Numbered from the stretch's first letter, positions 43,796-54,800 are shown. The stretch is DNA of 59,290 nucleotides from Sphingobacteriaceae bacterium (GCA_947453445.1 CANGGP010000015.1:1-59290), one strand, 5' to 3'. Translations and numbers: made by a program. Notes: a model not told the origin generated them from the sequence alone.

Positions 43796-46700
43796 ATGAA
43801 AAAAAATTACAAAACCATTCGAATGTTTGTGGTGCTTATTGCACTGATGACAATGAAAATGAGCGCGCAGTTAAACGGCTTGTACACGATTAACGGTGGT
43901 GCTCCCGCATCAACTTCAAATTACACAAGTTTCACTGCTCTTGCCGCTGATTTAAACAGTTTAGGTGTTTCTGGTCCGGTTACTGTTAACGTTGTGGCCA
44001 ACTCAGGTCCATACAATGAACAAGTTACTTTTAACCAATTCACCGGTATTTCAGCAACAAACAGTGTATTGATTAATGGAAACGGTAATACTTTATCATT
44101 TTCATCTTCCAATTCTGCTGCTCCTTGGACAATGTTGATGAACGGTGCTGATTACATGGCCGTAACCAACATGACAGTGAGCGGTTCAGGTACATACGCT
44201 TATGCATTGATGTTGGTTGGTGGTGCTGATTACAATACATTCAACGGTTGTCGTTTTGCAGTGCCTGCTAATGGTACTTCAACCAGTCAAATCCCGGTTT
44301 GTATCAGTGGTTCTAACACTTCTTATTCAACTTTTGCGAATTCAGGAAACTATAACACATTTAATAACTGTACCATGTTTTCAGGATATTGTGCAGTTTC
44401 TCACTTTGGTTATTCTGGGTCACCTTATAATACCAATAATACCTTCAACAGTTGTAATTTCTTAGATTGGTATGTAATGAGTTGTTATGCTTATTATGCA
44501 AAAAACTTAACCATTTCAAGATGTAACATCGCGCGTCCAACACGTACGGCTATTACCACAACTTATGGTATGTATGCCTACTATTGCCAAGGTTCATTCT
44601 TCGAAAAAAACAGAATTTACAGTTTATTCGATGGTAGCCCAGGTTATACCGGAACATTATACGGTCAATACTTATATTATAATCCAATTGCCAGTCCTGG
44701 TGTTCAAACCAACACTTTCGTAAACAACATTGTAAACATTAATAACTTTAATGGATTTATGTATGGTACTTATACCTACTACTGGAATGGTAACTTTGAT
44801 CATAATACTGTAAACATCGATATGCCGGGTTACGGTTACACCGGAACCATTTATGGTTTCTATGGTTATGGTACTGCATCTACTTATCCATTTAACTACA
44901 GAAATAACATTCTTACCATGAATTTAGGTGGTTCAGGCGCACACTACGCTTTCTATTGCCCTATCACTTCAGGTTTCACCATGAGCAACAACAATATTAT
45001 TAACTACCGCTCAATTGGTACCAACTCTACAACTACTGATTATCACTCATATTGGAATGGTTCTTATTATAACCAAACACAATTATTAGCCGCCGGTGCT
45101 AACTTTGGTGGTAGCATGGTGAATCCTTTGTATATGAATCCAACTTCTACAATTTCATCAAACTTTTTACCAACCAATGTGGCCATGGATAATTTAGGTA
45201 CAGCGATTGGTGTGACTCAAGATAACAACAGCCAAACCCGTGGAACTACTCCTGATATCGGTGCATTGGAGTTCTTGAATACACCATGTAGCGGTGCTCC
45301 GGCATTAACCTCTGTTCAAACCCCAACAGCTGTTCAATGTCCTAGTGTAGTTTTAAACTTAGGTTTTGCTAGTTCTTATACAACAGCAAACGTTGGTGTT
45401 CAATGGATGTCATCAACCACTTCAAGTGTTGGTCCATTTACAGCTATTTCAGGCGCAACTACTCAAGCATTGAATACTGGTATGATCACACAAAATACTT
45501 GGTACACTGCTTCAGTTACTTGTTTGAATGGTAACCAAAGTATTAATACAACTGCCGGTTTGGTTCAAATTGCAGGTACTACTACTATGAATGCTCCTTA
45601 TTATGAAAATTTTGAAGGCATTAACGGTTTAAACGGCTTACCAAACTGTTCATGGTATTCTCCAATTTTAGGTAACGGTCTTTATACTTACACAAGTAGT
45701 TCAAGTAATAACCGTATTCCTTATTCAGGTACTAAATTTGGTGCTTTCGCGGTTTCTCCAATTGGTTCTGATTACTTATACACCAATGGTATTTACTTAA
45801 ACGCAGGTGTAACTTATTCTACCGGTATTTATTTCCAAACTGAATATTATGGTTATACCAATTTCTCTGATTTATCAATTTTGTTAGGTACTTCACAAAG
45901 CACAACAGGTTTAGTTAGTTTAGCCTCTACCGGTGGTCCTGCTTTAAGCCCTAGCTACAAATTATTATCGAACACTTTCACAGTATCAACTTCTGGTTTA
46001 TATTATTTTGCAATTCGTGCTACCAAAGCTTCAGGATCTGCTCAATACTTATCATTTGATGATTTCTTTGTAACTGTACCTTGTAACTTAAATCCATTAA
46101 ACGTTTCAATTGCTGCAACTGCTACACAAGCTTGTGTTGGTCAAAATGTAATTTTAACCGCTTCTGGTGCTAATACTTATTCATGGAGCACAGGTGCAAC
46201 TACATCAACAATCAGTGTTTCTCCTAATTCAAATGCAACTTATAATGTAATTGGAACAAGTGCATTAAGTGGTTGTGGTGCTAATGCAAGTAAATTAATT
46301 CTTGTTAATCCTACACCGCAAGTGTCTATTTTCACAAATGCTACGTCAATCTGTAAAGGTTCATCAGCTAATTTATCAGCTGTAGGTGCCGTAGGTTACA
46401 ACTGGAGCAATGCGCAAACCAGCAACATTATTTCTGTTAGTCCTACCGTTACAACTACATACAGTGTAATTGGTGTTAACCAATATGGTTGTCAAGGTAA
46501 TGCTACACAAGTAATCACAGTAAACAATTTACCGAGCATTACTGCTGCTGCTACCAATGTTCAAATGTGTGTTGGTGAAACTGTAACGCTTTCTGCTACA
46601 GGTGCATCTACTTATGTTTGGAATTCAAACAACAATACTGTTTATGGTGCTAGCGCCGCTGTATCGCCGTTATCAAGTATTACCTATACTGTAACCGGTA

Positions 46701-47017
46701 CCGATGTGAATGGTTGTAGCAATACTTCAAACATCAGTTTAAGTGTTAATGCTTGTACTGGTTTAGGAGAAATTACAACCACTGCAAATGGTGTTAAAGT
46801 TTATCCAAATCCTACAAAAGGTGAACTTAACATTGAGTTCTTAAACGATGCTTCTAAAACTGTTGATGTGTTAGATTTAACCGGTCGTTTGGTTCAATCA
46901 AATAACACTAACAGCAAAAAAATGAATGTAAACTTAAGCAGCTTGTCAAATGGAATTTACTATGTAAAAATCCAAAGCAACAAAACTGTTGAAGTTGTTA
47001 AAGTTGTAAAACAGTAA
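43796..47017 (+). CDS. T9SS-exported beta-helix surface protein, copy 2
   Basis: 1073 aa, with the same architecture as the gene before it: signal peptide 1-25, beta-helix head to about 495 (ending TPDIGALEF), QW module, FEG...DDL module (599-762), three Ig-like modules and T9SS domain (VKVYPNPTKGELNIEF to KVVKQ). The head is nearly identical in protein to copy 1, with many silent base changes, while the FEG module and Ig-like modules differ more. This points to an old duplication kept under protein-level constraint. A terminator follows. Confidence 0.9.
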   Translation: MKKNYKTIRMFVVLIALMTMKMSAQLNGLYTINGGAPASTSNYTSFTALAADLNSLGVSGPVTVNVVANSGPYNEQVTFNQFTGISATNSVLINGNGNTLSFSSSNSAAPWTMLMNGADYMAVTNMTVSGSGTYAYALMLVGGADYNTFNGCRFAVPANGTSTSQIPVCISGSNTSYSTFANSGNYNTFNNCTMFSGYCAVSHFGYSGSPYNTNNTFNSCNFLDWYVMSCYAYYAKNLTISRCNIARPTRTAITTTYGMYAYYCQGSFFEKNRIYSLFDGSPGYTGTLYGQYLYYNPIASPGVQTNTFVNNIVNINNFNGFMYGTYTYYWNGNFDHNTVNIDMPGYGYTGTIYGFYGYGTASTYPFNYRNNILTMNLGGSGAHYAFYCPITSGFTMSNNNIINYRSIGTNSTTTDYHSYWNGSYYNQTQLLAAGANFGGSMVNPLYMNPTSTISSNFLPTNVAMDNLGTAIGVTQDNNSQTRGTTPDIGALEFLNTPCSGAPALTSVQTPTAVQCPSVVLNLGFASSYTTANVGVQWMSSTTSSVGPFTAISGATTQALNTGMITQNTWYTASVTCLNGNQSINTTAGLVQIAGTTTMNAPYYENFEGINGLNGLPNCSWYSPILGNGLYTYTSSSSNNRIPYSGTKFGAFAVSPIGSDYLYTNGIYLNAGVTYSTGIYFQTEYYGYTNFSDLSILLGTSQSTTGLVSLASTGGPALSPSYKLLSNTFTVSTSGLYYFAIRATKASGSAQYLSFDDFFVTVPCNLNPLNVSIAATATQACVGQNVILTASGANTYSWSTGATTSTISVSPNSNATYNVIGTSALSGCGANASKLILVNPTPQVSIFTNATSICKGSSANLSAVGAVGYNWSNAQTSNIISVSPTVTTTYSVIGVNQYGCQGNATQVITVNNLPSITAAATNVQMCVGETVTLSATGASTYVWNSNNNTVYGASAAVSPLSSITYTVTGTDVNGCSNTSNISLSVNACTGLGEITTTANGVKVYPNPTKGELNIEFLNDASKTVDVLDLTGRLVQSNNTNSKKMNVNLSSLSNGIYYVKIQSNKTVEVVKVVKQ

Positions 47018-47025
47018 TATTTTAT

Positions 47026-47061
47026 AAACGCACCCTCATCTATTTAGTTGAGGGTGCGTTT
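47026..47061 (+). terminator. Terminator after beta-helix copy 2
   Basis: A 13-bp perfect stem (AAACGCACCCTCA / TGAGGGTGCGTTT, arms 47026-47038 and 47049-47061) is followed by a short T-run. It ends only 30 bases before the next ATG. Confidence 0.9.
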
Positions 47062-47091
47062 TTTAATTGTACCAATTAGAAATCTAGAAAA

Positions 47092-49419
47092 ATGAAAAAA
47101 ATATACCAAACAATTAAAGCATTTTCAATAATGCTACTTTTAGGGAGTGGATCTTTAAATGCACAAGGCTATTGCGCTAATGCTGCGCTTTACACCGCCG
47201 ATGAAGAAATTTATAACTTCATGCTAAATGGCGCTCAAACCAATACTTTGTATTCGTTCACCAACGGTTGTTCAACACCTGCGCCAGGACCGGGTTCATC
47301 GTTGAGCTTGTATTCAAATTTTAAATCACTTGGGGTGTTTACCAATTTAGTGGTTGGCTCTACTATATCCTTTTCAGTTGCTGAGAATGAGTGTGATGGG
47401 GCAACTTATTATGCCAATGGAATTGGAATCTGGATTGACTTTAACCAAAATGGTTTATGGACAGATCCGGGTGAAACCATTTTTACTTCGCCTTCAACCA
47501 TCACAAGTCCTCAAAACATTGCAGGAACCTTTTCGGTGCCTTCAACCGCCATTGCAGGAACAACTGTTGTTAGGGTAATTTGTGCTGAAGGTTATTCAGG
47601 CACAGGTTTAACCCCTTGTATGTCGACAGTTTATTATGGTGAAGTAGAGGATTACGTTGTAAACATTATTCCTGCTGTGCCTTGTTCAGGTGCACCAACT
47701 TCAAACACTGCCGTTGTTACACCAACAAGTCCATTGTGTTCTGGCTCAAGTGCTCAAATTAACTTGGCCAATACTTACACTGTTGGAGGCATCACTTACC
47801 AATGGCAATCATCTACAACTTCTTCAGTTGGTCCTTGGACAGCTGTAAGTAATGCCACGTCATATGCATTATCTACACCAACTTTAAGCAGCCCAATTTG
47901 GTATCAATGTGTTGTTACTTGTACCAACGGTAATACATCAATCAACACTGTACCGGGTGCAGTTTCAATTGCCCCAACAACAACCAACACTGTACCTTAT
48001 TATGAAGGTTTTGAGGGTATTGCAACCAATAATCAATTGCCAAATTGTTCATGGAACGCAAATAACATTGGTTCTACATCAAGAACTTATATTTCTTCTT
48101 CTAATCAAAACAGAGTGCCAAGAACAGGTCAAAAATTTGCTTCATTCTATTATTCACCGGGTACCACAGGTTTCTTCTGGACCAACGGTATTCGCCTTGA
48201 AGCAGGTGTAACTTATTCGGCTTCTGTTTGGTTTACAACTGAATATTATGGTTATACCAACTGGACTGATATGTCAATTTTATATGGTACAGCGCAATCA
48301 ACAACCGGTTTAACAACAATTGCAACCACTAGTGGTTCAGCTGTTAGTCCTGTTTACAAATCATTATCGAACACATTTACCGTTGCTACTTCTGGCTTGT
48401 ATTATATTGCCATCAGAGGAACCAGCAATGGCTCTTGTTGTGGTTACAATTTATCATGGGATGATTTAGCGATCGAAATCCCTTGTACTTTAAATTCAGT
48501 GAGTGTGGCGGTAAATTCTCCAACCAACGCAATTTGCGCCGGAAATTCTATTGCATTAACGGCTTCAGGAGCTAATACTTACTCATGGAATACAGGTGCA
48601 ACAACTGCTTCAATCAACGCAGCGCCAAATTCTAATTTAACTTATTACGTTACCGGAACAAGTTCATTAAGTGGATGCTCTGGAACTGGCTCGTTAAATG
48701 TGATTGTAAACCCTTCACCAGTTGTTTCTATTTTTGCTGATAAGGTAAATGTATGTAAAGGCAAACCTGCAACATTGTTTGCATATGGTGCAAGTTCTTA
48801 CAACTGGAGTACACTTTCTAATTCAACGCAAATTGTTGTAACACCTACCACAACTACATCTTATACCGTTAATGGTACAAATTCATTTGGTTGTACCGGA
48901 ACTGCTGTTCAACAAGTATCTGTATTGCCTCAACCAAATGTTGTTGCTGCAGGAACATCTACATCAATGTGTGTTGGTGAAACAGTAACACTTCAAGCGA
49001 GTGGTGCTGCAACTTACCAATGGTTGTCGCCATCTATCTTTGTTCAGTCTGCACAAGCAATTGTATCGCCAAATACCACCACCACTTTTACCTTAACCGG
49101 TACTGATGCGAATGGTTGTACTAACACTTCAAATTTAACCTTAAACGTGAATGCATGTACTGGTATTAATACCGTTGCAAATAACGCAGGTGATTTAAAA
49201 GTTTATCCAAATCCTAGTAAGGGAGAATTCACTTTAGAATTGGGTAACTCATTTGATAAAACAATTGAAGTTGTTGATTTTACCGGTAAATTGATTCAAA
49301 GCAATAAAACAAACAACGCCAAGATTAATCTTAACATTAGCCAATATTCAAATGGTATTTATTATGTGAAAGTAATTTCAAATAATTCCGTGAATGTGAT
49401 TAAAGTTGTTAAAGAATAA
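47092..49419 (+). CDS. T9SS-exported surface protein with GEVED head
   Basis: 775 aa. Signal peptide 1-25 (ending SLNAQ). The head (about 26-198) is a GEVED domain: APGPGSSLSLYSNF, WIDFNQNGLWTDPGE and the defining YYGEVEDYVV. The chassis follows: Ig-like QW module (200-298), FEG...DDL module (300-464, with the GSCCGYNLSWDD loop), three Ig-like modules (to about 690) and T9SS domain (KVYPNPSKGEFTLEL to KVVKE). The C-terminal two thirds are closely related in protein to the next gene. The 30-base gap after the upstream terminator has no visible promoter box. Confidence 0.9.
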   Translation: MKKIYQTIKAFSIMLLLGSGSLNAQGYCANAALYTADEEIYNFMLNGAQTNTLYSFTNGCSTPAPGPGSSLSLYSNFKSLGVFTNLVVGSTISFSVAENECDGATYYANGIGIWIDFNQNGLWTDPGETIFTSPSTITSPQNIAGTFSVPSTAIAGTTVVRVICAEGYSGTGLTPCMSTVYYGEVEDYVVNIIPAVPCSGAPTSNTAVVTPTSPLCSGSSAQINLANTYTVGGITYQWQSSTTSSVGPWTAVSNATSYALSTPTLSSPIWYQCVVTCTNGNTSINTVPGAVSIAPTTTNTVPYYEGFEGIATNNQLPNCSWNANNIGSTSRTYISSSNQNRVPRTGQKFASFYYSPGTTGFFWTNGIRLEAGVTYSASVWFTTEYYGYTNWTDMSILYGTAQSTTGLTTIATTSGSAVSPVYKSLSNTFTVATSGLYYIAIRGTSNGSCCGYNLSWDDLAIEIPCTLNSVSVAVNSPTNAICAGNSIALTASGANTYSWNTGATTASINAAPNSNLTYYVTGTSSLSGCSGTGSLNVIVNPSPVVSIFADKVNVCKGKPATLFAYGASSYNWSTLSNSTQIVVTPTTTTSYTVNGTNSFGCTGTAVQQVSVLPQPNVVAAGTSTSMCVGETVTLQASGAATYQWLSPSIFVQSAQAIVSPNTTTTFTLTGTDANGCTNTSNLTLNVNACTGINTVANNAGDLKVYPNPSKGEFTLELGNSFDKTIEVVDFTGKLIQSNKTNNAKINLNISQYSNGIYYVKVISNNSVNVIKVVKE

Positions 49420-49437
49420 TTCCTTTTCTCTTTAGAA

Positions 49438-49467
49438 AAAACCTCCACTTTTTTAAGTGGAGGTTTT
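49438..49467 (+). terminator. Terminator after the GEVED-head gene
   Basis: A 13-bp perfect stem (AAAACCTCCACTT / AAGTGGAGGTTTT, arms 49438-49450 and 49455-49467) is followed by T-runs. Confidence 0.92.
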
Positions 49468-49545
49468 TTTTTATCTTTTTTTGTTAATTATTTGCCTGAA
49501 GTAAATTTTAATTGTAAATTGAATCCAAAATAAAAACTAACAAAC

Positions 49546-51708
49546 ATGAAAAAAATCTATTCTATGATTAAAGCGAAATTGCTGATTTTGCCTTTATTGT
49601 TCTTATTCAGCAATGCGAATGCGCAATTTTGTGTAACGCCAACACAAACAGTTGGTATTTTTCCAACCTTGATCACACAAACCACCACTGTATATACAGG
49701 GGCAATTTGTTTTACCTTTAATGCAACGCAAGGTTGTACTTATTTCTTCTCAACATGTAATTTAAGTACTGCAGATACATATTTGTATTTGTACAATGGT
49801 ATTGGTGGAACCAATATCGGCGGTTGGGATGACCAATGTAGTGTTCAATCACAATTTACTTGGGTTTGTCCTACAACAGGTATTTATTCTGTGTTGTTAG
49901 CACAATATGTTTGTTCAACTTTGAGTTCAGGTACTGCCATGTCGTATTCAACAAGTTGTGCTTCTGTTCCTTGTTCAGGCACACCTTCTTCAAATACTGC
50001 TATTCCAATTCCAACCACTCAGGTTTGTCCGGGTTCAAGCGGAACAGTTGCTTTAGCCAATACCTACACTGTTGCAGGCATTGCTTACCAATGGATGACT
50101 TCAACAACTTCTTCAGTTGGTCCTTGGACTTCTGTAACCACCGGCACCAATCAAACTTTAATTACACCAACGTTGGCAGCACCGGCATGGTATAACTGTG
50201 TGGTTACTTGTACCAATAGTTCAAATACCTTTACAACCAATGTAGCAGGATTTAACGTAGCCAGCACCACCACAAATACAGCGCCATATTACGAAGGTTT
50301 TGAAGGTGTGAGTTTAAATGATCAACTTCCAAATTGTTCATGGAAAGCAACCGGCTTCACTTCTAATCCTAGAACTTATACTTCTGCTCAAAATCAAAAT
50401 AGAGTGCCGCGTACAGGAAATAAATTTGCTGCCTTTTATTACTCTCCGGGTAATACCAATTATTTCTGGACCAATGGAATTTGGTTAGATGCAGGTGTTA
50501 CATATTCGGCATCGTTGTGGTATACAACTGAATATTATGGTTACACCAACTGGTCTGATTTGTCAATTCTTTATGGAACTGCTCAATCTTCAACAGGTTT
50601 AACACCAATCGTTTCTACCAATGGTGCAGCAGTTAGTCCGATTTACAAATCATTATCAAATACATTTAGTGTAACAAGTTCAGGTTTATATTACATTGCC
50701 ATTAAAGGTACTAGCAATGGTTCATGTTGTGGTTATAACTTATCATGGGATGATTTAGCGATTGAAATTCCTTGTTCTGCAAATGCAGTAAGCGTAGCAG
50801 TTTCAGCACCTTCAAGTTCAATTTGTCAAGGTAATTCAGTTACTTTAACAGCAAGTGGTGCCAATACTTACACATGGAATACCGGTGCTACCGGTGCTTC
50901 ATTAACTGCAGCGCCAAATTCAAACTTAAGTTATATTGTTTCAGGAACCAGCACCTTAACAGGTTGTGTAGGCACTGCAACACGAAACATTTCGGTAAAT
51001 CCTTCACCGGTAGTTTCAATTTTTGCAGATAAAATCAATGTTTGTAAAGGTAAATCAGCAACTTTGTTTGCTTATGGTGCAAGCAATTATAACTGGAGTA
51101 CACTTTCAAATTCTACACAAATTGTTGTAACGCCTACAACAACAACTTCTTATACAGTAATCGGTACCAATGCATTTGGTTGCAGTGGTCAAGCTGTTCA
51201 ACAAGTATCGGTATTACCTCAACCTAATGTGGTTGCTGCAGGTACTTCAACAAGTATGTGTGTTGGTGAAACAGTAACATTGCAAGCTTCGGGTGCTGCA
51301 ACTTATCAATGGTTAACACCTGCGGTTTATATTCAAGCTGCACAAGCCATTGTTTCTCCGAATACCACAACAACTTATTCATTAACAGGAACCGATGCAA
51401 ACGGTTGTACTAACACTTCTAACATTACAATTAGTGTAAGCGGATGTACTGGTATCAATACTGTTGCGAACAACAGCGGCGATATTAAAGTATTCCCTAA
51501 TCCAAGCAAAGGTGAATTTGTAATTGAAATGGGAACGACTTATGATAAAACAATTGAAGTGGTTGATTTTACCGGTAAGGTGATCCAATCTAGCAAAACT
51601 TCAAGTGCAAAAGTGAACGTAAACATCAATAATTACGCAAACGGCATTTACTACGTGAAAGTAATTTCAAATGGTGGTGTTGATGTGATTAAAGTTGTAA
51701 AAGACTAA
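49546..51708 (+). CDS. T9SS-exported surface protein with PPC-like head
   Basis: 720 aa. Signal peptide 1-26 (ending NANAQ). The head (about 27-145) looks like a bacterial pre-peptidase C-terminal (PPC-like) beta-sandwich, with TADTYLYLYNG and a Cys-rich core. The rest is the common chassis: QW module, FEG...DDL module (245-410, again GSCCGYNLSWDD), three Ig-like modules and T9SS domain (KVFPNPSKGEFVIEM to KVVKD). It shares very similar FEG and Ig-like modules with the gene at 47092, but a different head. Confidence 0.9.
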   Translation: MKKIYSMIKAKLLILPLLFLFSNANAQFCVTPTQTVGIFPTLITQTTTVYTGAICFTFNATQGCTYFFSTCNLSTADTYLYLYNGIGGTNIGGWDDQCSVQSQFTWVCPTTGIYSVLLAQYVCSTLSSGTAMSYSTSCASVPCSGTPSSNTAIPIPTTQVCPGSSGTVALANTYTVAGIAYQWMTSTTSSVGPWTSVTTGTNQTLITPTLAAPAWYNCVVTCTNSSNTFTTNVAGFNVASTTTNTAPYYEGFEGVSLNDQLPNCSWKATGFTSNPRTYTSAQNQNRVPRTGNKFAAFYYSPGNTNYFWTNGIWLDAGVTYSASLWYTTEYYGYTNWSDLSILYGTAQSSTGLTPIVSTNGAAVSPIYKSLSNTFSVTSSGLYYIAIKGTSNGSCCGYNLSWDDLAIEIPCSANAVSVAVSAPSSSICQGNSVTLTASGANTYTWNTGATGASLTAAPNSNLSYIVSGTSTLTGCVGTATRNISVNPSPVVSIFADKINVCKGKSATLFAYGASNYNWSTLSNSTQIVVTPTTTTSYTVIGTNAFGCSGQAVQQVSVLPQPNVVAAGTSTSMCVGETVTLQASGAATYQWLTPAVYIQAAQAIVSPNTTTTYSLTGTDANGCTNTSNITISVSGCTGINTVANNSGDIKVFPNPSKGEFVIEMGTTYDKTIEVVDFTGKVIQSSKTSSAKVNVNINNYANGIYYVKVISNGGVDVIKVVKD

Positions 51709-51729
51709 TATTTAAGCTTTTTAATTCAG

Positions 51730-51755
51730 AGCCTCCTCAAGCAATTGGGGAGGCT
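51730..51755 (+). terminator. Terminator after the PPC-head gene
   Basis: Stem AGCCTCCTCAA / TTGGGGAGGCT (51730-51740 and 51745-51755, one T-G wobble) with a 4-base loop is followed by six T. Confidence 0.88.
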
Positions 51756-51877
51756 TTTTTGTTTAAATTTTTTTACAGATTATACGATTATTTTCTCACA
51801 AAGAAGGTTTTTTAATTTATTTTATCTACATTTAGGTTTTAATTATTATTATTTAACAAACTAAATTACTCGATTTT

Positions 51878-54800
51878 ATGAAAAAAAAACTTTTACATCT
51901 GCTGGTTATGGTTTTTTGCATAACTAGTTATCAAATCAAATCACAATGTAATAATACAAGTTCCTTTGGCTCTGCAACAGCACCTGCGCAAGGAGCTTCC
52001 TTAACTGTTACCACTTGCCAGTATGGTGGAGAGTATTGTACAATTTCATCTGTCGTTTCAGGAAATACTTATTCTACAGGATCTTCAGTGAGCACAGATT
52101 TTTTTACAATTCGTTCCGGTTCATCTTCCGGTCCGGTTGTTGCTTTCGGTCAATCACCTTTGGTTTGGACTGCAACCAGTGCAGGAACCTATTATATGCA
52201 TTGTAATACGAATAGTTCATGTGGAACTATTTCAGCTTGCAGAAGTGTGTTTTTTGGATGTTTGAATCCTGCTTGTAACAATACAAGTGCTTATGGCACC
52301 GCTTCAGCACCGGCTTTAAATAATACAATTACAATCACAACTTGTAATTATGCAGGTGAGTATGCTACAATTTCAGGTGTAGTTGCAGGAAATACTTACA
52401 GTTCATCATCAAGTGTTTTAACTGATTACATTACAATCAGAAGCGGTAGTTCTTCTGGGCCTGTAGTAGCAACCGGAGTAAGTCCTGTTGTTTGGGTGGC
52501 TCAAGTTGCCGGTACACACTATATCCACGTTAACTCTAATTCATCTTGTGGTACTGTTAGTTCTTGTCGTTCGAATATTTTATCATGTTCAGCAAGTCCA
52601 CTACCTCCAAATTGTACAGGAACTCCACCTTCAGCTACTGCTGTAATTTCAACTACCAGCGGTTGTCCGAATTCTCCGTTTGGTCTTACTGCTACAGGTA
52701 CTGTTGCGGCAACAGGTGTAACTTATCAGTGGCAATCATGTCCTACTACAACAGGTACTTGGGTTGGTGTTCCTACAGCTACCAATGTTATATTATCAAC
52801 CAGCGTTTCTGCCACAACATACTTTCGTTTGTTGACAACCTGTACTTTAAGTGCATTATCAGCAACCTCTTCAATAGTAAGTTATTCAGTTGTTAATCCT
52901 GGTCCTTGTGTTTGTAATGCTTATCAGGCTTGTGCTGTAACACTTACAAGTGATGAAGAAATTTTGGGTGTTGCAGTTGGATCTATGAATAATGTGAGTA
53001 CTTGTACTACAACTGCTCCAGGACCTGGTTCTTCGAATCAATTGTATAGTAATTATACCAATTTTGTTACCCCTGCAAGCGTATGTCCAGGCGCTGTTGT
53101 GCCATTCACCATTACTGCCGGAACTTGTGGCGGTTGGTATGGTACATCATTGGTAATGTATATTGATTATAACTCTAATGGTGTTTTTACAGATGCAGGT
53201 GAAATGGTTTATTTGAACACTGCCGCAACGCAAGGTCTTAATTCAGGAACTTTTACAGTTCCTATTACAGCTGCAATTGGTACAACTCGCTTGAGAATTG
53301 TTTTAACAGAAGGTACAGGAAGCACGCCTCCATCTGTTGGAAGTATTTCAAACTGGGGTGAAGTTGAAGATTATTGCTTTACAGTTCTTTCACCTCCAAC
53401 CATTACCGCTTCGGGTGGTTCAGTTTGTCCGGGTGCTCCATTTGTAATTACGCCTTCAGGTGCATCAACTTATACTTATATTGCTTCTACAGGAACTTTG
53501 TCTACAGGTAGCACAGGTACTGTAAATCCAATTACCAATTCAACTTATACAGTTACCGGAACCGGTTCAAACGGCTGTGTAACGCCTTCTAACAGTGCTT
53601 TTGCAGGTACAGTTGCAGTTGCCTTGTTGCAATCTCCAACCTTAACATCAGTATCTTCACCAACAGCTTATTGTAGAGGTGGTTCGGCCACTTTAACTGT
53701 TGCTGGCGCAAATACTTATACATGGACCGGTTTAGGTTCAAATGCATCTAGTGTAAGCGTTAGTCCAACTGTTACAACAGTATATACTGTTTCAGGTACA
53801 GGTACCAATGTTTGTAATGGTGTTGTAGCTGTAACTGTTGTTGTGAATCAAATTCCAACAATTACCGTAAATAGTGGAACATTGTGTACAGGCTATAACT
53901 TTACTTTAACGCCTGGTGGGGCTTCAACCTATACAATTACAGGACCATCAGGAACTGTATCACCTGTTGTTAATCCTTTAGCGAACATCAACTATACAGT
54001 GAACGGAACAAGTACTGCAGGTTGTGCTTCTATTCCTTCGGTGGCACCAATTTCAACAGTGCTTGTTATTCCTTCACCAACCATTACTGCATCAAGTGGT
54101 ACTGTTTGTATTGGGTTAAACTTCAGCTTGAATCCAACTGGTTCAAATGGCACTTACTCGGTGAATGGTGTTACAATCTCAAATGCGGCCGGAGCCTACA
54201 GCCCTGCTGTGAATACAACTTATTCAGTGAGTGGTACAAATAACAATGGTTGTGTATCTTTCTCACCTGCTGTTGCCAACGTAACAGTTGTACCTATTCC
54301 TACCATCACGGCAGTTGCCTCATCGCCTTCAATTTGTGTAGGTCAGGCCTCAACCAATTTAAGTGCTTCGGGAGCCAACACCTATACTTGGAGCAATAAT
54401 GCAACCGGCGCAAGTGTTGCCGTATCACCAAACCAAACAACTGTGTTTCAAGTAACCGGTACCAGCACATTGTTGTGTAACAGCTCAACAACCGTAAACG
54501 TTTTTGTTTGGCAATTGCCTCCGGTATTGTTGAATACATCACAAAACTTTGTATGTGTGGGCGGACCATCAACTTTAATAGCGCAAGGTGCCAATACATA
54601 TTCATGGTCAAATGGTTCTTCATCATTTAGTACTGTGGTTAATCCTACAATCTCATCAAATTACTCAGTAACAGGAACAGATTTGAATGGTTGTTATAAT
54701 ACCGCTACTGTTGCAATTAATGTAAATACTGTTGTAATGAATGTGGCGCCTACATCAACCACAGTTTGTTTAGGTTCATCATTTACATTCAGTGCAAGTG

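Noticed and set aside
49860-50195. 111-codon frame in another phase of the PPC-head gene
   Set aside because: Cys/Phe/Tyr-rich translation typical of an out-of-frame read of Ser/Thr codons.
54306-54626. 106-codon frame on the minus strand within the largest T9SS gene
   Set aside because: Shadow of a strongly biased Ser/Thr/Asn-rich coding sequence; no signal, domain or promoter.
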